From contig CANPZS010000018.1 of NCBI GenBank assembly GCA_947588835.1, positions 1-39,119 on the forward strand: a stretch of DNA of 39,119 bases, written 5' to 3'. The DNA comes from an uncultured Bacteroidales bacterium (GTDB lineage: Bacteria; Bacteroidota; Bacteroidia; Bacteroidales; UBA932). The notes under the pieces were generated by a model. The model made no database searches. It was not told the origin of the DNA and was given only the letters and a program-made list of their open reading frames with translations. Position 1 is the first letter of the stretch; the number at the start of each line of letters is the position of its first letter. Below, piece by piece: positions 13,666 to 22,491 of the stretch. The position numbers were made by a program, and so were the translations under genes.

Positions 13666-15282
13666 ATGTCTGCATACAAATATGAACCGATGTTTCAGCT
13701 GGGTCCTGATACCACTGAATACTATCTGCTGACCAAGGATCACGTCAGCATAGGAGATTTCGAAGGCCATCCCATTCTGAAGGTGGAGGCCGAAGGCCTG
13801 TCCAAGCTGGCTCATGCGGCCTTCAGGGACGTCAATTTCCTGCTTCGTCCGGCACACAATGCGCAGGTGGGCAAGATCCTCACCGATCCGGAAGCGTCCG
13901 ACAATGACAAATATGTGGCGCTTAAGTTCCTGCGCAATGCGGAGGTGGCCGCCAAAGGCAAGCTGCCGTTCTGCCAGGATACCGGCACCGCCATCATCCA
14001 CGGCGAAAAGGGCCAGCAGGTATGGACCGGCTGCGACGACGCCGAAGCCCTTTCCGCAGGCGTCTACAAGACCTACACCGAAGAAAATCTGCGCTACAGC
14101 CAGAATGCACCTCTTGACATGTACAAGGAAGTCAACACCAAGTGCAATCTTCCCGCGCAGATCGACATAGAGGCCGCTGAGGGGATGGAATATAAGTTCC
14201 TCTGCGTAGTGAAGGGCGGCGGCTCGGCCAACAAGACATACCTTTACCAGATGACCAAGGCAGTGCTCAATCCGGACACGCTCGTGCCTTTCCTCGTGGA
14301 CAAGATGCGCTCCCTCGGCACCGCCGCCTGTCCGCCCTATCACATTGCCTTTGTCATAGGCGGAACTTCGGCCGAAAAGAACCTGCTTACGGTGAAGCTC
14401 GCTTCCACGCATTATTACGATTCGCTGCCTGTCACGGGCGACGAGAGCGGAAGGGCTTTCAGAGACGTGGAACTCGAGAGGCGTGTGTTTGAAGAAGCCT
14501 GCAAAATAGGCCTCGGAGCCCAGTTCGGCGGCAAATACATGGCCCACGACATACGTATCATCCGTCTGCCGCGCCATGGGGCGAGCTGTCCCATAGGCCT
14601 CGGCGTCAGCTGTTCGGCCGACCGCAACGTCAAGGCGAAGATAGACAGGGACGGCATCTGGATAGAAAAGCTCGACGACAATCCGACGCAGTGGATTCCG
14701 GAGGAATACCGCGAGGCAGGGGAAGATGGAGGCGTACGCATAGACCTCGACCGCCCGGTGAAGGAAGTGCTGGCCGAACTTACGAAATATCCCGTTTCCA
14801 CGAGGCTGAGCCTCAACGGCACCATAATAGTCGCCCGCGACATTGCGCATGCCCGTCTCAAGGAGCGGCTCGACCGCGGCGAGGATCTTCCGCAATATTT
14901 CAAGGACCATCCGGTATTCTATGCCGGCCCCGCGAAGACGCCGTCCGGCATGGCCTGCGGCTCCATGGGGCCCACCACCGCCAACCGCATGGATCCCTAC
15001 GTGGATCTGTTCCAGTCGCACGGCGGCTCCATGATAATGATAGCGAAGGGCAACCGCACGCAGGAGGTGACGGACGCCTGCAGGAAGCACGGAGGATTCT
15101 ATCTCGGCTCAATCGGAGGCCCGGCCGCCATACTTTCGTACGAGAGCATCAAGAGCATAGAGTGCGTGGAGTATCCCGACCTCGGGATGGAAGCCATCTG
15201 GAAGATACGCGTTGAGAATTTCCCGGCATTCATACTCGTGGACGACAAGGGCAACGATTTCTTCAAGACGATAGGCCTTTAG
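13666..15282 (+). CDS. fumA: Fumarate hydratase, class I (iron-sulfur)
   Basis: Oxygen-sensitive 4Fe-4S enzyme interconverting fumarate and malate in the TCA cycle or reductive branch to succinate. Single-chain class I form, 538 residues, alpha and beta parts fused. Cluster cysteines by analogy with E. coli FumA are C103 ([11 protein letters not shown]), C222 ([14 protein letters not shown]) and C316 ([11 protein letters not shown]). Other family blocks are [32 protein letters not shown] and the late [13 protein letters not shown]. The ATG at 13666 gives the expected opening ([19 protein letters not shown]). It lies 35 bases after prfB with no clear promoter in between, and 15 bases before the ManA-like gene. 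Confidence 0.94.
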   Translation: MSAYKYEPMFQLGPDTTEYYLLTKDHVSIGDFEGHPILKVEAEGLSKLAHAAFRDVNFLLRPAHNAQVGKILTDPEASDNDKYVALKFLRNAEVAAKGKLPFCQDTGTAIIHGEKGQQVWTGCDDAEALSAGVYKTYTEENLRYSQNAPLDMYKEVNTKCNLPAQIDIEAAEGMEYKFLCVVKGGGSANKTYLYQMTKAVLNPDTLVPFLVDKMRSLGTAACPPYHIAFVIGGTSAEKNLLTVKLASTHYYDSLPVTGDESGRAFRDVELERRVFEEACKIGLGAQFGGKYMAHDIRIIRLPRHGASCPIGLGVSCSADRNVKAKIDRDGIWIEKLDDNPTQWIPEEYREAGEDGGVRIDLDRPVKEVLAELTKYPVSTRLSLNGTIIVARDIAHARLKERLDRGEDLPQYFKDHPVFYAGPAKTPSGMACGSMGPTTANRMDPYVDLFQSHGGSMIMIAKGNRTQEVTDACRKHGGFYLGSIGGPAAILSYESIKSIECVEYPDLGMEAIWKIRVENFPAFILVDDKGNDFFKTIGL

Positions 15283-15297
15283 CGCTCCGGACACGGT

Positions 15298-16467
15298 ATG
15301 GACAGTGAAGAAAGGATTCTCTATCCCATGAAATTCATCCCCGTTCCCGGCATCCGCGTCTGGGGCGGGGATCGGATGGTATCGGAGTACGGGAAAAAGC
15401 TTTTCGTATCCGAAGGCCGCCGGCGCCGCATGGTGACGGCAGGGGACAGTGTCGGGGAATGCTACGACGTAGCCGATCTCGGGTATGTGGACAGCATGAT
15501 CGACAACGGCTGGTTCGGCGGGAACACCATCGGCGACCTGATGAAGACATATCTTGAAAGGGTTGTCGGCGAAAAGTCGTTCGGGTGGTACGGGACGCAG
15601 TTTCCGGTCACGGTGAAATGGATAGATGCGCGCCGCAGGACTCCGCTGACGGTAAATCCGGATGACGAGACTGCGGAGCAGAGATATGACGCGTTCGGCA
15701 GAACGGCTTTGTGGTACGTGGCCGAGGCCGGGCCCGGCGCCGCCCTCTATCTCGGGTTCGCGGACAGGACGGATGCGGGGGAGTTCTATTCGAGGTGTGC
15801 CGACGGCTCCGTCGCGGAGCTTCTGAATGTCGTCAGGCCCAAAAAGGGAGATTCGTTCCTGATAAGTCCCGGGACCGTACATGCCGCCGAGGACGTGGTG
15901 CTGGTCGAGGTGTCGGAAGCGTCCGGAATCTCGTTCGCGGTGCATGACTGGGGCAGGGAAGGCGCGGAAGAAAATACGGCCCTGCAGCTTGAGGAGGCTT
16001 TCGACATTATCGATTTCGGTCCTTACAGGCGCTGCGGAGAGGACGGACGCTGCCGCCATGATCATCATGAGCACCATGATCATCACGATCATCACGAGCA
16101 CCACGATCATGATGAAGGGCACGGCGGTCCCGCTGAAAAGCTTTCCGAGTGCGCCCATTTTACCGTGTCTGAAATTCGCCTGCAGGATCCCATGCACATA
16201 TATTCCGGACGCTTCGACAGTTTTCTGCTTTATGTCTGCGTCGAAGGCTCGGCATCGCTTCAATTCGCTTCCGGCGACGGCAAAGGCACGGAGCAGTTCG
16301 TGCTGCGGAAGGGCGAAACGGCGCTCGTGCCTGCGGAAGTCCCCGATTTTTTCCTGCTTCCTCTCGAAGGCGGCACTGTATTGATTGAAGCCGGCGCAGG
16401 CGTCATACCCGACGCGGAAGAATTTTGCGATGAGCCCGGCCATCATCATGACCATATATGCAATTGA
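15298..16467 (+). CDS. ManA-like class I phosphomannose isomerase homologue, degenerate metal site, His-rich insert
   Basis: Class I mannose-6-phosphate isomerase (cupin) fold by sequence, 389 residues. The FPVTVKWIDA strand, PDDE turn, LWYV strand, ISPGTVHA turn and DWGR segment align with the family. Of the four zinc ligands, three appear lost: the Q-x-H of QVHPDDE is T118-x-N120, and the Glu of E-M-W-Y-V is A138. Only H195 remains. Residues 254-275 form a tract of 13 histidines alternating with Asp/Glu in an (D/E)HH pattern, followed by a second cupin-like domain, and the C-terminus ends GHHHDHICN. Isomerase activity is therefore doubtful. It may be a metal-binding or sugar-sensing derivative. 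The alignment is from memory of the family. Gene order: 15 bases after fumarase and seven bases before the Hsp15-like gene. Confidence 0.75.
   Translation: MDSEERILYPMKFIPVPGIRVWGGDRMVSEYGKKLFVSEGRRRRMVTAGDSVGECYDVADLGYVDSMIDNGWFGGNTIGDLMKTYLERVVGEKSFGWYGTQFPVTVKWIDARRRTPLTVNPDDETAEQRYDAFGRTALWYVAEAGPGAALYLGFADRTDAGEFYSRCADGSVAELLNVVRPKKGDSFLISPGTVHAAEDVVLVEVSEASGISFAVHDWGREGAEENTALQLEEAFDIIDFGPYRRCGEDGRCRHDHHEHHDHHDHHEHHDHDEGHGGPAEKLSECAHFTVSEIRLQDPMHIYSGRFDSFLLYVCVEGSASLQFASGDGKGTEQFVLRKGETALVPAEVPDFFLLPLEGGTVLIEAGAGVIPDAEEFCDEPGHHHDHICN
16057..16113 (+). repeat. In-frame 9-bp-type repeat encoding (D/E)HH
   Basis: About six imperfect nine-base units of the form GAT/GAG-CAT/CAC-CAT/CAC encode the acidic-histidine tract of the ManA-like protein. 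The unit length is a multiple of three, so expansion or contraction would change the number of histidines without a frameshift. Confidence 0.75.
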
Positions 16468-16474
16468 TTCGGAA

Positions 16475-16855
16475 ATGGACGTACAGACGAGGATAGACAA
16501 ATATTTGTGGGCCATAAGGGTGTTCAAGACGCGGAGCGAAGCCACGGATGCATGCAAGGGCGGCAGGGTGAAGGTGAACGGAGAGAGCGCCAAGCCTTCG
16601 AAGACGGTGAAGCCCGGAGACGTTGTGACCGTGCGCAAGAACGTGGTCACATATACGTACAGGGTACTGCAGCCCGCAGAGAAAAGGATGGGGGCAGGAC
16701 TCGTTCCGGACTATGCCGAAGACCTCACCCCGCGGAGCGAGCTCGACAAGCTGAAGGCTCCTGTGGAGACTTTCTTCGTGCGCCGCGACAGGGGTTCCGG
16801 AAGGCCTACCAAGAAAGACAGGAGGGAGCTCGATGAGCTTATGGATTTGCTATAG
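16475..16855 (+). CDS. hslR: S4-domain RNA-binding protein, Hsp15-like
   Basis: Small cytoplasmic RNA-binding protein, 126 residues. In E. coli Hsp15 binds stalled 50S subunits carrying nascent chains and helps recycle them. The S4 domain lies at the N-terminus: RIDKYLWAIRVFKTRSEAT, then GGRVKVNG and KPGDVVTVRK. A basic C-terminal region ends GSGRPTKKDRRELDEL, as in Bacteroidetes relatives. I chose the ATG at 16475, seven bases after the ManA-like stop; an in-frame ATG at 16448 would overlap it by 20 bases. Probably the last gene of the fumarase operon. Its 3' end overlaps the -33 box of the susC promoter. Confidence 0.9.
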   Translation: MDVQTRIDKYLWAIRVFKTRSEATDACKGGRVKVNGESAKPSKTVKPGDVVTVRKNVVTYTYRVLQPAEKRMGAGLVPDYAEDLTPRSELDKLKAPVETFFVRRDRGSGRPTKKDRRELDELMDLL

Positions 16856-16877
16856 AACTATTTTTTTCATACCTTTG
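16846..16877 (+). promoter_or_regulatory. Promoter of the susC/susD pair
   Basis: TTTG (16846-16849), 20 bases, TACCTTTG (16870-16877): exact matches to both Bacteroidetes promoter boxes. The -33 box lies inside the last codons of the Hsp15-like gene. About 38 bases of AT-rich leader separate the likely start of transcription from the susC ATG at 16923. No ECF sigma, anti-sigma or hybrid two-component regulator gene lies beside the pair. Confidence 0.75.
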
Positions 16878-16922
16878 AAAACTGACCAAACTAAAAATTA
16901 AAAACTAATAATTATTCTAACC

Positions 16923-19900
16923 ATGTTGAAGCATTCATTATCAGTCATGCTTGCACTTGCCTTCGCGGGCGGTGCGTCATTTGCCGCGCCCGGCGACCGG
17001 GGGGGGGTATTCTGAAGAACGGCTGACACAGGTTTCGACGGCCAAGGGCGTCATCAGAGACGCCGTCGGGCCCATTATCGGAGCAGGTGTGCTTGTCAAA
17101 GGTACCACTGTCGGCGGGGTTACCGACGTAGACGGACATTTTGAGATCGCAGGCGTGCAGAAAGGCGCCGTCCTCGAAATATCCTGCATCGGATATACTT
17201 CCCGCGAGGTCGTATGGAACGGAGAACCTTTGGATATAATTCTTGAAGAGGATACGGAACTCCTTGAGGAAACGGTCGTCGTAGGTTACGGCCGTCAGAA
17301 AAAGGCCAACGTATCAGGAGCAGTAGCCACCGTGAACATGGACGAAGTGCTCGGAGACCGTCCGGCCCCGAACGTCACCTCGGCCCTGCAGGGCGCGATC
17401 CCCGGCCTTACCATTTCGGCATCTTCCAGGGCTCCGGGCCAGACGGGCAACTCCATCAACATCCGCGGTACCGCTTCCTTCTCCGGGAGCACCAGCGGCA
17501 CTTCCCAGATCGGACCGCTTATCCTCATCGACAACGTGCCCGGCGACATGGACGCGCTCAATCCCAATGACATTGAGTCCGTGACCGTCCTCAAGGACGC
17601 TTCTTCGTCCGCCATATACGGCGCGCGTGCGGCGGCCGGCGTCATCCTCATCACCACCAAGCGCCCCAAGAAGGCCGAGAAGGTGACCATCAACTACAAT
17701 GACAATTTCGGTATGGTGGAGGCCATGAACACCCCGAGGCAGGAACGTCTCGACGTATATCTGCCCGTCTTCCAGGAAGCGTTCGGCAACTCCCATCCGG
17801 CGGCCAGCCAGAACGTGGATTCCTGGCTCCGATATCTCGACATTTACACTAAGGACCCTGCGGGGCTTTCGTCTCTGGGTACCCTGTATGAGGACACCGG
17901 CATTTTCGTGGCCAACGAGGACAACAAGCGCTATTATCTGAAGCAGGACGATATCTACAGGAGGATGATGGAGACAGGTTTCTCGCAGAACCACAATGTC
18001 TCCGTGAGCGGCGCCACGGAACGCATAAGGTTCCGCATGTCGGGCAACGGCTATTTCGAGAACGGTCCTTTCTACGGCAAGAAGGATACCTTCAAGAGGA
18101 TGTCGTTCAACGGCACCATCTCCGCCGACATCACCGACTGGTTCACCCAGGAAGCCGACATCTTCTATTCGCAGCGTACACGCAAGTTCGTGCAGAACAC
18201 CGCGGGATATATGTATTCCACCCGTCTGATGAATTTCCTTCCCGACGGGCAGGATCCCAACGGATATACCATCCTCACCCCGCGCAGCGCCATCGACAAC
18301 GGCGGCGTCCAGAACCGCTACACCGACCAGCCGCGCGTATTCCTCAAATCCATCTTCCGTCCCGTCAAGGGGCTTGAAGCCATCTTCGAGTATACCTACC
18401 AGAAGACAGGCGTGGATCAGAACATTTACTCCGGCCAGTGGGTGGCTTCCGATATCCAGGAAACGCCTACCATGCGCCCGCAGCACGATTATTATACTTT
18501 TGAAAGGGAAATAACCCAGCGCAACGCCTTCAACGCGTATGCCACCTATCGTTTCAGCCTTGCCGACAGCCATAACTTCTCCATCATGGCCGGTTTCATG
18601 CAGGAGCTTGAGACCTACGATTATTGGTGGGCGCAGGCCGAAGATCAGGCTTTCACGTCGATTCCTTCGCTCGGAGGCGCGGAAGGCACGGTCTCCAAGG
18701 GCGACAGCTATTATGAGTATGCCATCCGAAGCGGCTTCTTCCGGTTCAACTACGACTATCTCGGAAAATACATCCTCGAGGTGAGCGGCCGCTACGACGG
18801 TTCGTCGAAGTTCCCCAAGCATTCCCGCTTTGCGTTCTTCCCTTCGTTCTCGATGGCATGGAACATGGCGGAGGAAAAATTCATGGAAGGAAGCCGCAGA
18901 TGGGTCAACCAGATCAAGCCCCGCTTCTCCTACGGTTCCATTGGAAACCAACAGTCGGCGGGCTATTACGGCTACATGGCCATGATGGGCTACAACACCC
19001 AGGCCAACACATGGCTGGACGGCAATGACGAAGGATACGTCACCCGCGTGAATCCTGCGGGCCTGGTCAGCTCCAACTATACCTGGGAGACCATCACCAC
19101 CCTGAACGCGGGTCTTGACTTCGCCCTCTTCGGCAACCGTCTGACCGGTATGTTCGAATGGTACCAGCGCGATACAAAGGACATCCTCTCGCAGAGCGTG
19201 CAGCTGCCGGCCATACTCGGCGCGTCGGCCCCCAACCAGAACGTCGGCCGCATGCGCACCAGGGGCTGGGAATTCCAGATCAACTGGCGCGGCGACATCG
19301 GAGACAAAGTGAAATACAGCCTCGGCTTCAACCTTTCCGACTACCGGTCCAAGATCATGAAGATCAACTTCAACGAGGACAAGAATCTCTCTCTCCTTTA
19401 TGAAGGCAAGACCGTAGGCGAGATCTGGGGCTATCAGTGGGACGGATTCTACACGGTGGACGACTTCGAGGATATCGGCACATGGACTCTGAAGGAAGAC
19501 GTGGTTTCCCCGCAGGGCGTCAGCGTACGTCCCGGCGACTACAAGTTCAAGAATCTGCGCGATGGCCAGACCAATGACGAAGACGCCAACCAGATCAATA
19601 CCGGCAACAATACCCTCGACAAGCCCGGCGACCGTACGGTCATCGGAAATACCACCCCGAGGTTCCAGTACGGCCTGAATCTCGGTCTGAGCTATGCCGG
19701 TTTCGACCTGAGCGTCATGCTGCAGGGCATCGGCAAACGCGACTGGTGGTACGGCGGCGAACTTCTCTATACCTTCAATTCCGGCGACGCCCAGTGGTAT
19801 CCGGTATTTGCCGGCACCACCGACTATTGGAAACCTATCAGCCAGAATCCCGAGGAGGCCGGCTACATGATTCCGGAAAACCCGAATGCGAGACTGCCGC

Positions 19901-20178
19901 GTATCTACGGCAGCGTCGGCAACGGCGGGTACAACCGCAATGTCAACGACCACATGCTCAGCGACGCATCCTATCTGCGCATCAAGAACCTGACGCTGTC
20001 CTATTCGATTCCGTCCAAGCTGCTTGAAAGAGTCAAGGTAGACAAGCTGCGCATATTCTGCAGCGTTGAGAACCTTGCTACATTCTCCTCTTTGCCGAAG
20101 GGCATCGACCCCGAGACTCTGAGCTGGACGTATCCGCTCTATCGCACCACTTCGTTCGGTCTCAATCTGACATTCTAA
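16923..20178 (+). CDS. SusC/RagA-type TonB-dependent receptor, frameshifted at a G9 tract
   Basis: Outer-membrane TonB-dependent transporter of the SusC class, which imports oligosaccharides or peptides captured by its SusD partner. The ATG at 16923 opens a clear signal peptide (MLKHSLSVMLALAFAGG, then ASFA/AP). The run of nine G at 16999-17007 throws it into a TGA at 17013-17015; the main 1,000-plus-codon frame continues in the +1 register. One G fewer would give a 1,084-residue protein. After the tract: carboxypeptidase-regulatory-like domain (GVIRDAVGPIIGAGVLVKG, VTDVDGHFEI), TonB-box region (ETVVVGYGRQKKANVSGAV), plug (ALQGAIPGLTI, NDIESVTVLKDASSSAIYG, GVILITTKR) and barrel ending FGLNLTF. 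No glycosidase lies nearby, so the substrate is unknown. As read the gene is off unless the tract slips. Confidence 0.9.
16999..17007 (+). repeat. Homopolymeric G9 tract in the susC signal-peptide junction
   Basis: Nine consecutive G residues lie about 26 codons into susC, just past the predicted cleavage site. Eight, five or eleven would keep the signal peptide in frame with the receptor; nine does not. Such tracts change length by slipped-strand mispairing and are classic contingency sites; they are also prone to sequencing error. Confidence 0.9.
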
Positions 20179-20208
20179 TACCGGCTAAAACTATTGATAC
20201 GAATCATT

Positions 20209-22350
20209 ATGAAAAAAATATCATATATTTCGGCGTTTATGGCGGCAGCGATGGCTTTATCGTCCTGCAATGACGGTTTTCTCGACCGCCAGCCGAAAAA
20301 TCAGCTTTCCGAGGAGTTCGGTTTCAATTCCTATGAGACCTGTACCGCCTATCTTCAGTCGCTTTACGAGATGTTCACCGGAGGATATACTTCTTTCCAG
20401 GGTCCTACGATGGTGAACGGCGGCCTCGGCACTTCCACCCGTGACACATATTCCGGCATCCTCACCAATTTCGGGACCGGGCTGAACAATGTGTACAACG
20501 GATACGCCAACAGGAACAGCGACAATATCCCCACATCGAACGCTACCTACAGCAATCCGTACATCTGGCTCCGCCGCGCCAACGTGCTCATAGAGCATAT
20601 CGGCGACATGGAGGGAACCGACGAGCAGCGGACCTATATCGAGGCCGTGGCCCGTTTCTTCCGTGCATATTGCCATTATTCCCTGCTCATCAATTTCGGC
20701 GACGCCGTATACGTAGACCACGTATTGACGGATTCCGAGGAAGAGATGCAGGTGCCTCGGGATTCCCGCCTGTATGTGGCGGATCAGATCTACAGGGAGC
20801 TTGACTGGTGCATGAAGAACATTCCGGACGACGTGTCCGACGACAATACCATCAAGTCGTACGTCGTGAAGGCTTTCATGTCCCGTTTCACCCTTTTCGA
20901 AGGCACATGGCGCAAATATCACAACGTGGACGAGTCCCAGTGCGCCTCGAACGGCTGGATGACCGGCAGGGAGCTTCTTGAGGCCTGCGCTTCCGTATCC
21001 CGGGAACTCATCAACGGTCCCTTCGGCACGTTGTATACCGGCGACACTTCCGGAGGCGACACCTATCCCGGACGCGGCTACGGACAGCTGTGGACTTCCG
21101 AAGACCTTGCGGGAGTCCCCGGAGTAATGCTCTATGCCAAATACATCGAGAATTACAAGATGCACCGCATCGGTCACTTCGAGCATATCGGCTCGGCGTC
21201 CCTTGAAATGCCCCAGAGCACGGTGGACCTCTATCTGACCAAGGACGGCCTGCCCATCCACAACAAGGACGTCAGGTATTATGACTATGTGAACGGAGAA
21301 TACGAGGAGGGCGAACCGTATGATTATGCCAACTGCGATGTCTACAAGACGTTCCGCAATCGTGATCCGCGCATGTGGCAGACCGTCATGCCGCCGTATC
21401 ATGTGAATTCGTCCGGCAACAACGACTACACCATCGACGAGTCCGACGGCGGCCGCTGGTCCGAGTACATCCATCAGTTCCCGGCCCGCGGAGTGCCCAA
21501 CGCCTCGGGCGGCTACACCATCCGCGCCGTCAACGGAAGCTATGCGCTTGGCTTTGCGCACAAGGCGCTTCCTTCCGGCAACTGGGGAGGAAACGTCCTC
21601 TACAACGTGCCTCAGATAGCGCAGACCAACAAGAGCGCCAACACGGCCATGCACGACGGAGCCATGGGTCTCTATTCGGACAAACCGTTCCAGCGCGGAC
21701 GCAGCGGCTATTTCGTCTGGAAGCACCATGCGGCCTGGGACCGTCAGGACCAGAACAATCCCATGGAGATTGCCGACAAGCCGCTGTTCAAGATCGAGGA
21801 GACCATGCTCAACTATGCCGAAGCCATGTGGGAACTGGGCCGTTTCGATCAGTCCGTCGCTGATGCGTCCATCAACAAGCTCCGTGACCGCGCCGAGGTC
21901 GGCAGGATGGATGTTGCCGCCATCGGCGGCGACTTCGATCCAGACAGGGATCCGTCGGTGGATCCTGTTCTCTGGGAGATCCGCCGCGAGCGCCTGATCG
22001 AGCTGATGGGCGAGGGCTTCTCATGGGAGGATATACGCCGTTGGAAGAAGGGCGACTGATATGTCAACAAACAGCACTATGGAGTATGGGTGGACGATGC
22101 GGTCAATTCTCTCGGCATTGGTCAGGGAGGTCTTGTAGCCGGTCTGGCCACGGGCATCCTCAACCCGGAGACCCATCGTGAATATTCCACCGCCGAGCTT
22201 GCTGCCGCCGGCAATTGCGGACACCTGTATTATTATCAGGACGCCATCACCGCGGGACTCGGCTGGCTCGACAAGTTCTATCTGCTTCCCATTCCTTCCG
22301 ATGAGATTCTTCTCAATCCGAATCTTGAGCAGCAGGAGCTCTGGAAATAG
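20209..22350 (+). pseudogene. SusD/RagB-type surface lipoprotein gene with in-frame TGA
   Basis: Surface lipoprotein that binds nutrients and caps the SusC channel. The ATG at 20209 (not the TTG at 20194) starts a lipoprotein signal: MKKISYISAFMAAAMALSSC with the acylated Cys at residue 20, followed by NDGFLD, an acidic stretch typical of surface-exported lipoproteins. SusD features follow: early FLDRQPKNQLSEE, TPR-like helices with YIEAVARFFRAYCHYSLL, and late NYAEAMWELGRFD and IRRERLIELMGEGFSWEDIRR. A TGA at 22057-22059 (codon 617) stops the frame after WKKGD. The same frame continues directly (YVNKQHYGVWVDD) to the normal SusD ending YLLPIPSDEILLNPNLEQ and a TAG at 22348-22350, for 713 residues. 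One base change (for example TGG, Trp) would repair it. It lies 30 bases after susC. Confidence 0.88.
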
Positions 22351-22358
22351 TCTTCTCT

Positions 22359-22373
22359 AAGGGCCTTGCCCTT
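22359..22373 (+). other. Small hairpin after susD
   Basis: AAGGGC and GCCCTT form a perfect six-base stem with a CTT loop just after the susD stop. It has no T-run, so it is more likely to stabilise the 3' end than to terminate. Confidence 0.3.
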
Positions 22374-22386
22374 GGAATATATGCTT

Positions 22387-22414
22387 GAGGCGGCCGGGGG
22401 AAACCGGCCGCCTC
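22387..22414 (+). terminator. Terminator of the susCD transcript
   Basis: A perfect 11-bp GC-rich stem (GAGGCGGCCGG / CCGGCCGCCTC) with a six-base loop is followed by TCTTTGT. It sits 36 bases after the susD stop and 64 bases before the convergent antiporter gene, and may serve both strands. Confidence 0.65.
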
Positions 22415-22454
22415 TCTTTGTATGACGGGCAATGGACGCCGTGCCGTCAATGGC

Positions 22455-22491
22455 CGTCATTCCATTTTTCAATGTTCGTCATTCCATTTTT
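22455..22491. repeat. 15-bp direct repeat at the antiporter 3' end
   Basis: CGTCATTCCATTTTT occurs at 22455-22469 and again at 22477-22491, 22 bases apart. The second copy includes the antiporter stop codon and its last codons, so the first looks like a small duplication of the gene's end. Confidence 0.7.

Noticed and set aside
13510..15090. 526-codon antisense frame over fumarase
   Set aside because: Shadow of a highly conserved gene. No plausible protein features.
16057..16122. CRISPR-like or regulatory repeat
   Set aside because: The short units are in frame and simply encode the histidine-acidic tract; there are no spacers.
17314..19953. 879-codon open frame antisense to susC
   Set aside because: GC-rich genes often leave a long open frame on the opposite strand. 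The translation has no recognisable motif, while susC has full family signatures.
20257..21729. 490-codon antisense frame over susD
   Set aside because: Codon-bias shadow; the Val/Gly/His-rich product resembles no family.
22057..22059. Selenocysteine or reassigned TGA in susD
   Set aside because: Many intact genes here end in TGA, RF2 is present, SusD proteins are not selenoproteins, and no SECIS-like stem was evident directly after the codon.
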